Source: SMBSF63 sp034003545
GTDB taxonomy: Bacteria; Chloroflexota; Anaerolineae; Anaerolineales; Anaerolineaceae
Direction: 5' to 3'
Assembly: GCA_964447155.1 (NCBI GenBank)
Contig: CAYURM010000005.1
Location: 1 to 64,000, forward strand
Length of the DNA: 64,000 nucleotides
Part shown: positions 8,527 to 16,370 of the stretch, piece after piece
How the letters are laid out: the number at the start of each line of letters is the position of its first letter
Position numbering within the stretch: the first letter of the stretch is position 1
Translations under genes and position numbers: made by a program
Notes under the pieces: generated by a model
Told to the model about the DNA's origin: nothing
What the model saw: the letters and a program-made list of their open reading frames with translations, nothing else
Databases searched by the model: none

Positions 8527-9362
8527 CACAAAACCCGGAGATAACTATTTTAACAGCAAATGTTGGTAATTCATCATTTTTATGTTTCCACAAAAAATTC
8601 AAACTATGTAACAAATTAGTCGAAGATAGGATTCGCGATAGAATTAAGGAAATTAAACCGGCGATCATTGCTTTTCAAGAATTACTATCGCCGATGCAAG
8701 AATCTACTAAAAAAAACCAACGAAACACTTTGCCTCAAATAAGAAGAATTCTAGGTAGTGATTATTCAATCATGTGTGATAATAGACAGCAATTCACGGC
8801 ACTAGGTTTGCATCAATCAACAGGAAAATTCGCAAATTCTCCTTTAAGAAATTTGGGATTATCGAAAAACACCTATCCCCCTATTAAAGGTTGTGATAGT
8901 GGGTTTAGTCTTTTTCAAGAAGAAGTAATTCTTTTCAAGAACATGTCCAAAATTCATGTTGTTGTTGCTCATTTAAATAGTCGAAATTGTAATTGCAGAA
9001 TTAAAATGATAGAGCAATTACAAGAGCAATTGATGCAACTATCCATAAATGACAAAATATTAATTTTAGGAGATTTTAATTTAGATATTTGGAGGCATGG
9101 AAAGGAAAAAAGCGCTGTTAAGTTTGCTTTATTTCTAAAACAATTTCCTTGTTTAAAGATACATAACGAATTAAATATAGATGAGTTACCGTTATTAACA
9201 TTTAATAAAGGTATAATAAAGGCAACTTTTGATTTCATTTGCAGTAATTTTCTAGAAGGGGATTGCTTGGTATTAAATGGGGAAGAAAATTTAGCGCGTT
9301 TGGATGGTGGAAAAGGAACAGATCATTTCAGTGTTTTCGGCAAGTTAAATTTAGGGGAATAA
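8523..9362 (+). CDS. Endonuclease/exonuclease/phosphatase (EEP) family hydrolase, copy 1
   Basis: The 279-residue protein has the full catalytic set of the DNase I/EEP fold: Asn13 (TANVGN), Glu53 (FQE), His150 (VVVAHLNSR), Asp184 and Asn186 (GDFNLD), Asp237 (FDFI), and Asp267-His268 (TDHFSVF). It has no signal peptide or membrane segment. The family is Mg-dependent and cleaves phosphodiesters or phosphomonoesters of DNA, RNA, sphingomyelin or inositol phosphates, so the substrate cannot be told. Clear relatedness to the protein at 11604 (shared NSxxxC, HLNSR, GDFNxD and RLDGGxGxDH blocks) shows an ancient duplication. Codons are AT-rich, unlike the neighbours. Its ATG overlaps the stop of the truncated upstream frame. 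Confidence 0.85.
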   Translation: MTQNPEITILTANVGNSSFLCFHKKFKLCNKLVEDRIRDRIKEIKPAIIAFQELLSPMQESTKKNQRNTLPQIRRILGSDYSIMCDNRQQFTALGLHQSTGKFANSPLRNLGLSKNTYPPIKGCDSGFSLFQEEVILFKNMSKIHVVVAHLNSRNCNCRIKMIEQLQEQLMQLSINDKILILGDFNLDIWRHGKEKSAVKFALFLKQFPCLKIHNELNIDELPLLTFNKGIIKATFDFICSNFLEGDCLVLNGEENLARLDGGKGTDHFSVFGKLNLGE

Positions 9363-9380
9363 GCATTTTGGGAGGAGAGT

Positions 9381-10451
9381 GTGTTTAAAGACCCATTATA
9401 TAATTTTTGTTCTTATTTGAATTTTAATTGGTATAGTTTTGCAATATTTTATGCACTATTGTCTAATTTTGTTGACTTTGTATTTTTGAATGTGTTTAAT
9501 GGAATAAAATACGGTGGGCCGGAACGATACAAAAAATATTTAAAGAATAAATTGAATTGGCTATTTTGGCCAGTTTTTATTATGGGTGGAGTTTCCTCTG
9601 CTTATATTATTACGGGCCAATTTTCAACTGAAATTTCTAAAAACATATCTAATTATGGAATTTCATATCAGAGTTTAGATATTTCGCATATATATAAAGA
9701 TTATGCATTTGTTGTTTGCTTAATAATATCTTTAGGAATAAGTGGATATACTCTTTGGCGGCATGTAAAAGAAACAACATTATTTTTTACAAAACCTCTA
9801 TTATTTATCATTATAAGAACAATTTTGTTTGATTTGCCTCTTTCGTATATGGTTTGTACATCCATTCTTCGGGTCGTCGATCAGGTTGTTGTATTACACC
9901 GGTTTTATTCTTCTGGCTGGCTGCCTATCAGTTATCTTACAGCAGATTCATTTTATGGTTTAAGGTGGGCTCATTCTTTGTTGATTAAACAGATAGCATT
10001 AGGATTAATTATTAGTTTTGTACCATTAATCATGTTAAGTCGGAAAGAAATGGCAACAAAACATGCAAAAGAATATATAGCGTCACCAATATTGTTCCTT
10101 GTAGCAATATCTATTCCCTTACTGATATTGTCACGGGATTTAAATGAAATGCTTACAAATATTAATGAGCATTTTATGGGTCTTGTAATAAATAATATTC
10201 AATTAATTCAAAATAACTATAATACAAATAACATGATAGGGTTGATAGTTCTTTATCAAGAATTAGATCAGTTGTCAAAATTGCCAAACCAGATAAATCT
10301 TCCCATTCTATTAGAAGGTTCCTTGGGCGCATCTGCATTATTTTGGGTTGGCTATATTACTGATAAAGTTTTTGATAATCTATGGGAAAGCATACCCCAA
10401 AAGTTAAATTCTTTTTTACTTAAAGATCGAGGGAATAAAAATAACTCATGA
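9381..10451 (+). CDS. Multi-pass membrane protein of unknown function
   Basis: The 356-residue product is not recognised. It starts at GTG with a strong GGAGGAG box 5-10 nt upstream. About six to seven hydrophobic segments are visible, at roughly residues 18-38, 48-70, 108-125, 133-155, 203-222, 232-250 and perhaps 317-333. A hydrophilic loop at 255-310 carries NNxxxxNN repeats. There is no known transporter motif. It lies 18 bp after the first EEP gene and overlaps the glycosyltransferase gene as ATGA, so the four genes very likely work together. A flippase or scaffold for a lipid-linked substrate is a guess from context. Confidence 0.75.
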   Translation: MFKDPLYNFCSYLNFNWYSFAIFYALLSNFVDFVFLNVFNGIKYGGPERYKKYLKNKLNWLFWPVFIMGGVSSAYIITGQFSTEISKNISNYGISYQSLDISHIYKDYAFVVCLIISLGISGYTLWRHVKETTLFFTKPLLFIIIRTILFDLPLSYMVCTSILRVVDQVVVLHRFYSSGWLPISYLTADSFYGLRWAHSLLIKQIALGLIISFVPLIMLSRKEMATKHAKEYIASPILFLVAISIPLLILSRDLNEMLTNINEHFMGLVINNIQLIQNNYNTNNMIGLIVLYQELDQLSKLPNQINLPILLEGSLGASALFWVGYITDKVFDNLWESIPQKLNSFLLKDRGNKNNS

Positions 10452-11593
10452 GAATCGGAATGATGGTTGATATGTATAAACCATATATCAGTGGTGTAAC
10501 AAATCATGTTGAAATTTATTCTGATGAGCTATCAAAACTGGGACATGAAGTAAAAATATTTACGTTTGGACAAAGCAAAGATTATGGTCTAAGTGAATCG
10601 GTAATATATTCAAAAGGTCTACCAATAAAATTTCCGTTTGCGGATCTAGCATTCAATATCAACTTAAACCATACAAAACAAGCTATTGACTTAATTCAAA
10701 CAATGGACATCATAAATGTTCACCACCCATTTCTTAGTGGCAGTCTCGCATATCGTTATTGTAAAAAGAAAAAGATTCCAATAATTTTTACAAGTCACAC
10801 TCGATATGACCTTTATGCTGAAATTTATGCTCCGTTTTTACCAAAGCGCATAATTAAAACATTCTTAAAATTTAATTTGCAACTAGCCTGCAGGAAATTT
10901 AATGCAATAATCACACCTTCTCAAAGCTCACGAAATATGTATGATGAACTTGGAATAAAAGGTAATTTTATACAAGTACCAAATGGTATAAGAATTCCCG
11001 ATTCTGTTACGAGTAATCCTAAGAAAGATCGAGAAAAATATGGGGTTGCTGATGGCGAGTTTATTTTTATATATGTAGGTAGAGTTGGCCCCGAAAAAAA
11101 CCTTCCTTTAATGATCGATGCTTTTTATTCATTGACTCAGTCTAATTCAAAAATTAAGTTGTTTGTTGTTGGCAAAGGAACAGAATTGCCCAATATTATT
11201 AAGCAAGCCGAGGAATTAGGAATCAATCAGCAGGTTGTTTTTACAGGCTTCATTCCTTACGATGAAGTATTCAACATCTTAAAAATAGCTGATGCGTTTA
11301 TTTCATTATCTTTAACTGAAGTACACCCTTTGTCAATTTTAGAAGCAATGAGTGTTGGATTGCCAGTAATTGGTATTGATACTTCTGGCATCAAAGATAT
11401 TATTGAAAATGGGCAAACTGGACTGTTATCAAATTTAAGCCTTGGAGAGATCGTAAAAAATATGCAATTTTTAATTGAGAATCCACACGAAAAAAAGCAA
11501 ATTGGCGAAAATGCCAAAAAAAACTCCAAAAAATATGATGTTAAAGTGACATCAAAAATGTTGATTTCTGTTTTTCATAATATGTTGGAATGA
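10448..11593 (+). CDS. Family GT4 glycosyltransferase
   Basis: The 381-residue GT-B protein begins with the GT4 N-terminal loop MRIGMMVDMYKPYISGVTNH. In the C-terminal half it has YVGRVGPEKNL (209-219), FTGFIPYDEV and the nucleotide-sugar motif E-x7-E at Glu291/Glu299. No transmembrane segment is seen. The N-terminal pattern is common in diacylglycerol glucosyl- and mannosyltransferases as well as polysaccharide GT4 enzymes, so a membrane-lipid acceptor is plausible but unproven. Its ATG overlaps the TGA of the membrane-protein gene. Confidence 0.88.
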   Translation: MRIGMMVDMYKPYISGVTNHVEIYSDELSKLGHEVKIFTFGQSKDYGLSESVIYSKGLPIKFPFADLAFNINLNHTKQAIDLIQTMDIINVHHPFLSGSLAYRYCKKKKIPIIFTSHTRYDLYAEIYAPFLPKRIIKTFLKFNLQLACRKFNAIITPSQSSRNMYDELGIKGNFIQVPNGIRIPDSVTSNPKKDREKYGVADGEFIFIYVGRVGPEKNLPLMIDAFYSLTQSNSKIKLFVVGKGTELPNIIKQAEELGINQQVVFTGFIPYDEVFNILKIADAFISLSLTEVHPLSILEAMSVGLPVIGIDTSGIKDIIENGQTGLLSNLSLGEIVKNMQFLIENPHEKKQIGENAKKNSKKYDVKVTSKMLISVFHNMLE

Positions 11594-11603
11594 TTTTATC
11601 TTT

Positions 11604-12590
11604 ATGAAGAATTTAAAAATAAAAAAATGGACATTATTCGTAATAATAATTTTTCTTTTTTTTACAATTTGGTTTTTCCCTGAGCCAAAATATGTTGATA
11701 TGTCAATGGAATCACTTCCTGTTAAAATTAGAGACAATCAAATTTCTTTTTTAACCGCAAATCTTGGGAATAGTAACTTGAGGTGTCAAAAATATTTTTG
11801 GAAATTATGTATTCCTGAGGTTGAACGACGAATTACTGAGGAAATTAGTAACCTCCAGCCAGATATAGTAGTTTTCCAAGAAATACTATCAAGCCCTCTC
11901 TGTGAGGAATCGGGATTTCATGACAATGGGGTTTGTGAGTTAAATTCAAGGATGCAAAGTGAACAAATTTCTCGATTGCTTGGTGAAGGATATACGATTG
12001 TTTGTGATTCAAATCAACATATGCAATGTATTGGAGTAAAATCAAAATTTGCAAGGGTGTTAGATTGTCCACTAGATTGTGTCTGTATGAACGGCAGAAC
12101 TATTCCTATTATCGAGAATTGTAATCAAAATTTCACAATCTTTGCTGTGAGTATTGAAACCAAAAATCAAAAACAAATAGATTTAGTAAATGTTCACTTA
12201 AATTCGCGAAGTGATACATGTCGTGAGAAAATGTTTGTGGAGTTATTCAATCCTCAAAATGAAATTTTGGTGAATAGTGAAATATTGATAGCGGGTGATT
12301 TTAACATTGATCTTTATAAAAGCAATAAACAAAGTTCAATTGTCATTGAACAATTATTGCTTACTAAGAAAGACTTTCATATGCATGAAGTACTTGATGA
12401 TGATTTCGAACCAATTACAACATTTCAATTCGGGCCATACCAAAGAACACTGGATTATATTTTTTCAAATTTTTTAATTGGGGAAGTTGTTGCTTTGGGA
12501 GCGTCAGACAAAACAATCAGGTTAGATGGGGGAAGTGGAATGGACCATACAGCATTATTTGGTGTTTTTGAAATTATTGAAGATCAATAA
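11604..12590 (+). CDS. Membrane-anchored EEP family hydrolase, copy 2
   Basis: The 328-residue paralogue of the protein at 8523 has an added N-terminal anchor (hydrophobic residues 9-26 after a Lys-rich start), which suggests that the catalytic domain lies outside the cytoplasm. Active-site residues are complete: Asn53, Glu93, His199, Asp232/Asn234, Asp284 and Asp314-His315. It is unusually rich in cysteine (11 between residues 61 and 206), which fits disulfides in an exported domain. It lies 10 bp after the glycosyltransferase gene and ends where the base composition returns to that of the host. Confidence 0.86.
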   Translation: MKNLKIKKWTLFVIIIFLFFTIWFFPEPKYVDMSMESLPVKIRDNQISFLTANLGNSNLRCQKYFWKLCIPEVERRITEEISNLQPDIVVFQEILSSPLCEESGFHDNGVCELNSRMQSEQISRLLGEGYTIVCDSNQHMQCIGVKSKFARVLDCPLDCVCMNGRTIPIIENCNQNFTIFAVSIETKNQKQIDLVNVHLNSRSDTCREKMFVELFNPQNEILVNSEILIAGDFNIDLYKSNKQSSIVIEQLLLTKKDFHMHEVLDDDFEPITTFQFGPYQRTLDYIFSNFLIGEVVALGASDKTIRLDGGSGMDHTALFGVFEIIEDQ

Positions 12591-12603
12591 GATTGAAAAC
12601 CTT

Positions 12604-12714
12604 ATGGGCATCACCGGCCGGGCGGTCATCGTCCCGTTTGCCGAGCTGGGCATGGACGTGGACAAACCGCATCAGTTAGAGCTGGTCGAGAGTGACCTCG
12701 CCGTCCAGGTTTGA
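12604..12714 (+). pseudogene. C-terminal remnant of a second interrupted gene (nucleotidyltransferase-like)
   Basis: Immediately after the AT-rich cassette the sequence becomes GC-rich in mid-frame and encodes about 36 residues ending in LGMDVDKPHQLELVESDLAVQV before TGA. The block GMDVDKPHQLE-x-xxxDLA resembles the C-termini of NTP-transferase (MobA/CofC-like) proteins. No start codon with a ribosome site belongs to it. It is best read as the far end of a host gene whose front was lost when the cassette arrived. The family call is from memory of the C-terminal pattern only. Confidence 0.45.
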
Positions 12715-12764
12715 TCCGATACCTGCGGATCGCCCCCCCTTCCAAGATGACAACTTAACATCAA

Positions 12765-12791
12765 AAGCTGGCGAGAAGCGATCGCCAGCTT
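12765..12791. terminator. Hairpin between converging genes
   Basis: AAGCTGGCG and CGCCAGCTT form a 9-bp perfect stem around a 9-nt loop, placed between the rightward remnant and the leftward baeRF gene. Short T-rich runs on either side make it a plausible weak bidirectional terminator. Confidence 0.55.
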
Positions 12792-12813
12792 GATTTCACT
12801 TCAATCCAATCGG

Positions 12814-13896
12814 TCAGTAACGCAGAAAAGCACCAATCTCGCCTGCCTGCCGGAGGGCATCGCTCTCCCCGATCGTTTCAATATCACCGCCGTGTGCAAG
12901 CACAGACCCGACGGCCTGGTTGACCACATCCGTGACGGGCTGCAGGCCACCGCCACATCCGCTACAGGCACCTTCGGATGCCGCCGTGAGCGCCCCACAA
13001 TCCGCACAGCGAAACCCTGGTATATGATATTGCTGCAAGATGACCAGCGTTTTTACCTGCCCGTTGTTTACCGCGTCCAGCGTGTCTTCCAGGCCGGCCA
13101 CGCCCCCGCTGCCCTTGGCCGTTGCGGTGATCAAGGTTTCCACGACATGGGTTTCGCGCTTTTGCTCGGCCTGGCGCCCCACTTCCAAAGCACGCGAGAG
13201 AACTTCGGTATGATTGGCGGTCATATCCACGGCAAAGGTGCCCACGATCAAACTCTGCCAGGCTTTGGGTAACTGGCTGCGGAACAAGGCCACATTGTGA
13301 TCTGTGCCGCCGATCAATATTCTGCGAATTTTTTTCTGCTCAAAAAACGCATCGGCAAATTCAGCCGCAATTTTCATATTGCGCTCAACCATCTCCTCGT
13401 GGGCGCGGGTTTGGCCGCCGCGAAACGCAGAATCTTCCCCATGTTTGGCGTGTTTGATTTCCGTCCCGATCACGCCATCCTGTTCCATCAGTTCGCCGAG
13501 ATGGAAGTAAAACAAACGCGCACCCTGCTGATCGATCAAAACTACACCATAGCCGCCGTAATCATCCAGCAGATCCGCCAGCGGGCGCACGTTGGGCCGG
13601 CTGCCGACAAAGACCGCATCGTGTAGTGGCAGCGCAAGTTGAAAAACTCTAAAAAAATCATTTTGTGTACAGGAAAAAAGCGCAAGGCTGCGTCCGGCGC
13701 CGTCATAGTCACGGTCAATAAAAAGCTCCACCGCTTGCACATCTCGAGGAAGATGGACATCCTTCAGCAGATTTCGCAGCCGTAAACGGTATGCTTCAGA
13801 TCTGCCTTTTGAAGGGTCCGTGTTCAAATAAACACTCAGGACGGACTGGGGAGCTGTTAAGGATAATAATTCGCGCAAATCATTGTCATGGTACAT
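12814..13896 (-). CDS. baeRF-type (bacterial eRF1-like) protein
   Basis: The 360-residue protein resembles bacterial archaeo-eukaryotic release factor homologues (baeRF, family 10-like). An N-terminal domain (LTAPQSVLSVYLNTDP, then GAGRSLALFSC), a central RNase H/Pelota-like domain (RRILIGGTDHNVALF) and a C-terminal domain with a zinc ribbon CADC...CSGC match the eRF1 order. These proteins are thought to act on stalled ribosomes or peptidyl-tRNA, but few are characterised. The start at 13896 is preferred because the AGGAG at 13907-13903 lies 6 nt upstream; the ATG two codons earlier abuts the box with no spacing. Confidence 0.8.
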   Translation of the reverse strand: MYHDNDLRELLSLTAPQSVLSVYLNTDPSKGRSEAYRLRLRNLLKDVHLPRDVQAVELFIDRDYDGAGRSLALFSCTQNDFFRVFQLALPLHDAVFVGSRPNVRPLADLLDDYGGYGVVLIDQQGARLFYFHLGELMEQDGVIGTEIKHAKHGEDSAFRGGQTRAHEEMVERNMKIAAEFADAFFEQKKIRRILIGGTDHNVALFRSQLPKAWQSLIVGTFAVDMTANHTEVLSRALEVGRQAEQKRETHVVETLITATAKGSGGVAGLEDTLDAVNNGQVKTLVILQQYHIPGFRCADCGALTAASEGACSGCGGGLQPVTDVVNQAVGSVLAHGGDIETIGESDALRQAGEIGAFLRY

Positions 13897-13942
13897 GTTC
13901 ATCTCCTTTCGCCAAAGAACAAATACCGCTTCTTCGTCCAGG

Positions 13943-15133
13943 TCAGGGACGTTTACCCAGAGTAACCGCTACCTCCTTTTGTTCGTTATCACGGATGATG
14001 GTAAGTATCACAGTTTCGCCGGGGCTTTTCTCCGTCATCAGGTAGGAAAGCAGCTCGCCGAAAACACGCACCGGACGGCCATCAATGGCAATGATCAAAT
14101 CACCGCCAGCATTCAATCCCGGAATATTGGTTTCAATGGAACCGCCAATCATGCCGGCGTCATCGGCCGGGCTGCCTGACACTACATTGACCATATACGC
14201 CCCGGAACGGTTGGGCAGCGACAGTTCCTCTATCTCGCTCAGGCTGAGGTCATCCCGTGAGTTGATCCCCAGATACGGATAATCATATTCGCCATCTGCG
14301 ATCAGAACAGGCACCACCCGCTTGACGATATTGGAAGAAACGGCAAACCCCACGCCGCTGTTGCTGTTTTCAAACATCGAATTGGTTTGAATGGCGCGGT
14401 TGACGCCCACTACCTCGCCGTTCAGATTGAGCAGCGGGCCTCCGGAATTGCCGGGGTTGATGGCCGCATCGGTTTGGATCAAATCTCCGGCCGAGAAAAG
14501 TCCGCCATTCGGTGATGCGCGCAGCGAGGTCAGGGTACGGCCTTTGGCCGAAACAATGCCCAGAGTGATCGTGCTGTCGAGGCCGAAAGGATTGCCGATT
14601 GCCACCACGGCTTCGCCAATCCGCAGCAAGTCGGAATCGCCCAGCGGCAGGGGAAACAACTCCTCTGCCGGAACATTTACCTTGATCACCGCCAGGTCAG
14701 AGTCCAGATCAAAGGCTACCACCTCACCGCGTACCTTGTACCCGGAGGGAAAGTCGACCTCATAGTTCAGCCCTTCCTCAACAACATGATAATTGGTAAC
14801 GATATGCCCCAGACCATCAAACACAAACCCTGAACCCTGGGCCACGCCCTGTTCCGAATTCACCTGGATGGAAACCACCCCGGGGTTGATGCGCTCATAC
14901 AGGGCAGCCAGTCGGTTCTCATCCGCCCCCGACGGTGAAGCGAACGGCTGCAAGGTCGGCACAGGTTCCTGCAAGAGGGGAAAATCCCGGGTAGCAGTGG
15001 GGGCCGGTGTATAGGCTGCCGGGGTTGGGCTGGGTTGTGTTCGCATCACCACACGCGGAGAAATGCTAAACTGGCAGGCCAGAATGCTGATCAAAGCCAT
15101 GCCGATCACCAATATTGACGATAATTTTTTCAT
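13943..15133 (-). CDS. HtrA/DegP-like serine protease lipoprotein with PDZ domain
   Basis: The 396-residue protein has a lipoprotein signal ending ILAC (Cys20), a Pro/Thr-rich linker to about residue 65, and a chymotrypsin-fold S1C protease with triad His116 (TNYHVV), Asp146 (DLDSDLAVI) and Ser230 (NPGNSGGPL). A C-terminal PDZ domain (about 285-395) ends with ETVILTIIRDNEQKEVAVTLG. Such proteases degrade or refold damaged proteins outside the cytoplasm. It is followed by a CbpA-like J-protein and preceded by baeRF, all on the minus strand: a stress-related neighbourhood. Confidence 0.93.
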   Translation of the reverse strand: MKKLSSILVIGMALISILACQFSISPRVVMRTQPSPTPAAYTPAPTATRDFPLLQEPVPTLQPFASPSGADENRLAALYERINPGVVSIQVNSEQGVAQGSGFVFDGLGHIVTNYHVVEEGLNYEVDFPSGYKVRGEVVAFDLDSDLAVIKVNVPAEELFPLPLGDSDLLRIGEAVVAIGNPFGLDSTITLGIVSAKGRTLTSLRASPNGGLFSAGDLIQTDAAINPGNSGGPLLNLNGEVVGVNRAIQTNSMFENSNSGVGFAVSSNIVKRVVPVLIADGEYDYPYLGINSRDDLSLSEIEELSLPNRSGAYMVNVVSGSPADDAGMIGGSIETNIPGLNAGGDLIIAIDGRPVRVFGELLSYLMTEKSPGETVILTIIRDNEQKEVAVTLGKRP

Positions 15134-15197
15134 TTATTTTTTCCAGTCCCTTCCTGTTTTTATCTACTTAAACAGGTGGTTTGTGCTTCACCCCTCG

Positions 15198-16139
15198 TTA
15201 CGCAGCCAGTTTTTGTAATTTTTCAAAGAGCTGGCGTTGTTCATCGTTCAGCTTGCGGGGCATCTCTATTTTAACACGTGCATATAAATCACCCGAGGAC
15301 TTGGGAGAGCGTATCTTCGGCATACCCTGCCCAGCCAGACGGAAAGTCTGCCCCTGCTGGGTACCGGAGGGGATCGTCAAGGTCGCACTGCCGCCCGGCG
15401 TATCGAATTTTGCCTTGCCGCCCAGCACAGCCGTGTACAGGTCCACCTTAACATCCGTATACAGATCGTCTTTCTTGCGTTCAAAGCGGGCATCATCGGC
15501 AACCGTGATCTTTAAATAAATATCAGATTTACGACCGTCCCTTCCGGCCGGGCCAACGCCGGCAATGCGCACTTTGGTGCCCGTCTTTGCCCCTTTGGGG
15601 ATTTTGGCCGTCACCCGCTGGTCTTCCAGTTGCAGCACGCGTTCGCTCCCATGATAGGCTTCATAAAAACTGATCGTGATCGGCTGTTCATATGTTTGTG
15701 GACGGGCAGGCGCCTGTTGACGCGGTGCGCGGCGTGGTTGACCGCCCAGGTCGCCAAAGCCGCCCAGACCGCCAAATATGGCGTTAAAGAAATCGGAGTA
15801 CATTTCTGCCTCCCCCATATCCACATGCACACCGCCGCTTCTGCCTCTGGGTGCGCCGCTGAACCAATCATCCCAATTAAAATTATCTCCGGCTTGCCCG
15901 CCCTGCTGCTGCCAGTTTTGATACGAGCTGCCTAACTGGTCGTAGCGGGCTCGTTTTTCCTTATCGCTCAACACCTGGTAGGCCTCGTTAATCTCTTTTA
16001 ATTTATCTTCAGAAGCCTGATTGTCTGGATTGCGATCCGGGTGATATTTCATCGCCAGTTTTCGATATTTTTTTTTGATATCTTCCGCGCTGGCGGTACG
16101 TTCAACACCTAGTGTTTTGTAATAATCTTTATATTCCAT
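15198..16139 (-). CDS. CbpA-like J-domain co-chaperone (no zinc finger)
   Basis: The 313-residue protein starts with a J domain (1-70, including HPD in KYHPDRNPD) followed by a G/Q-rich linker and two DnaJ C-terminal beta domains. The CxxCxGxG zinc repeats of classical DnaJ are missing, so it is a type B or CbpA-like J protein that stimulates DnaK ATPase. The canonical DnaJ is at 24662. The gene appears to be leaderless: a promoter -10 box ends 6 nt before the ATG and no Shine-Dalgarno sequence is visible. Confidence 0.9.
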   Translation of the reverse strand: MEYKDYYKTLGVERTASAEDIKKKYRKLAMKYHPDRNPDNQASEDKLKEINEAYQVLSDKEKRARYDQLGSSYQNWQQQGGQAGDNFNWDDWFSGAPRGRSGGVHVDMGEAEMYSDFFNAIFGGLGGFGDLGGQPRRAPRQQAPARPQTYEQPITISFYEAYHGSERVLQLEDQRVTAKIPKGAKTGTKVRIAGVGPAGRDGRKSDIYLKITVADDARFERKKDDLYTDVKVDLYTAVLGGKAKFDTPGGSATLTIPSGTQQGQTFRLAGQGMPKIRSPKSSGDLYARVKIEMPRKLNDEQRQLFEKLQKLAA

Positions 16140-16145
16140 AATTTG

Positions 16146-16173
16146 ATTCTATTCAGCCAGCGGGAGAAGTCAA
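16146..16173 (-). promoter_or_regulatory. Promoter giving a leaderless J-protein mRNA
   Basis: Reading leftward, TTGACT (16173-16168), a 16-bp spacer and TAGAAT (16151-16146) lie only 6 nt before the ATG at 16139. Transcription should therefore begin at or within 1-2 nt of the start codon. Confidence 0.65.
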
Positions 16174-16370
16174 GTCTTTTTGGGCATGTCTTATAGGATT
16201 CTTACGCGGAATAGCATGAAAAAATTAAACCCAACGCCTATTGTGTACCACAACAATTGATTTCACCCTTCCCGGCGGTGTATCGCCACACCTGCCCACA
16301 CACCCCTTGCCCACGTCGGTTTCTTTCTTTTTTATCGCAGCCATGCTATCATTATTCTGGTGAGGTCTGT

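Noticed and set aside
8523..9362. Interpretation of the cassette as a prophage or integrative element
   Set aside because: No integrase, transposase, phage structural gene, tRNA target or terminal repeat was found at its borders.
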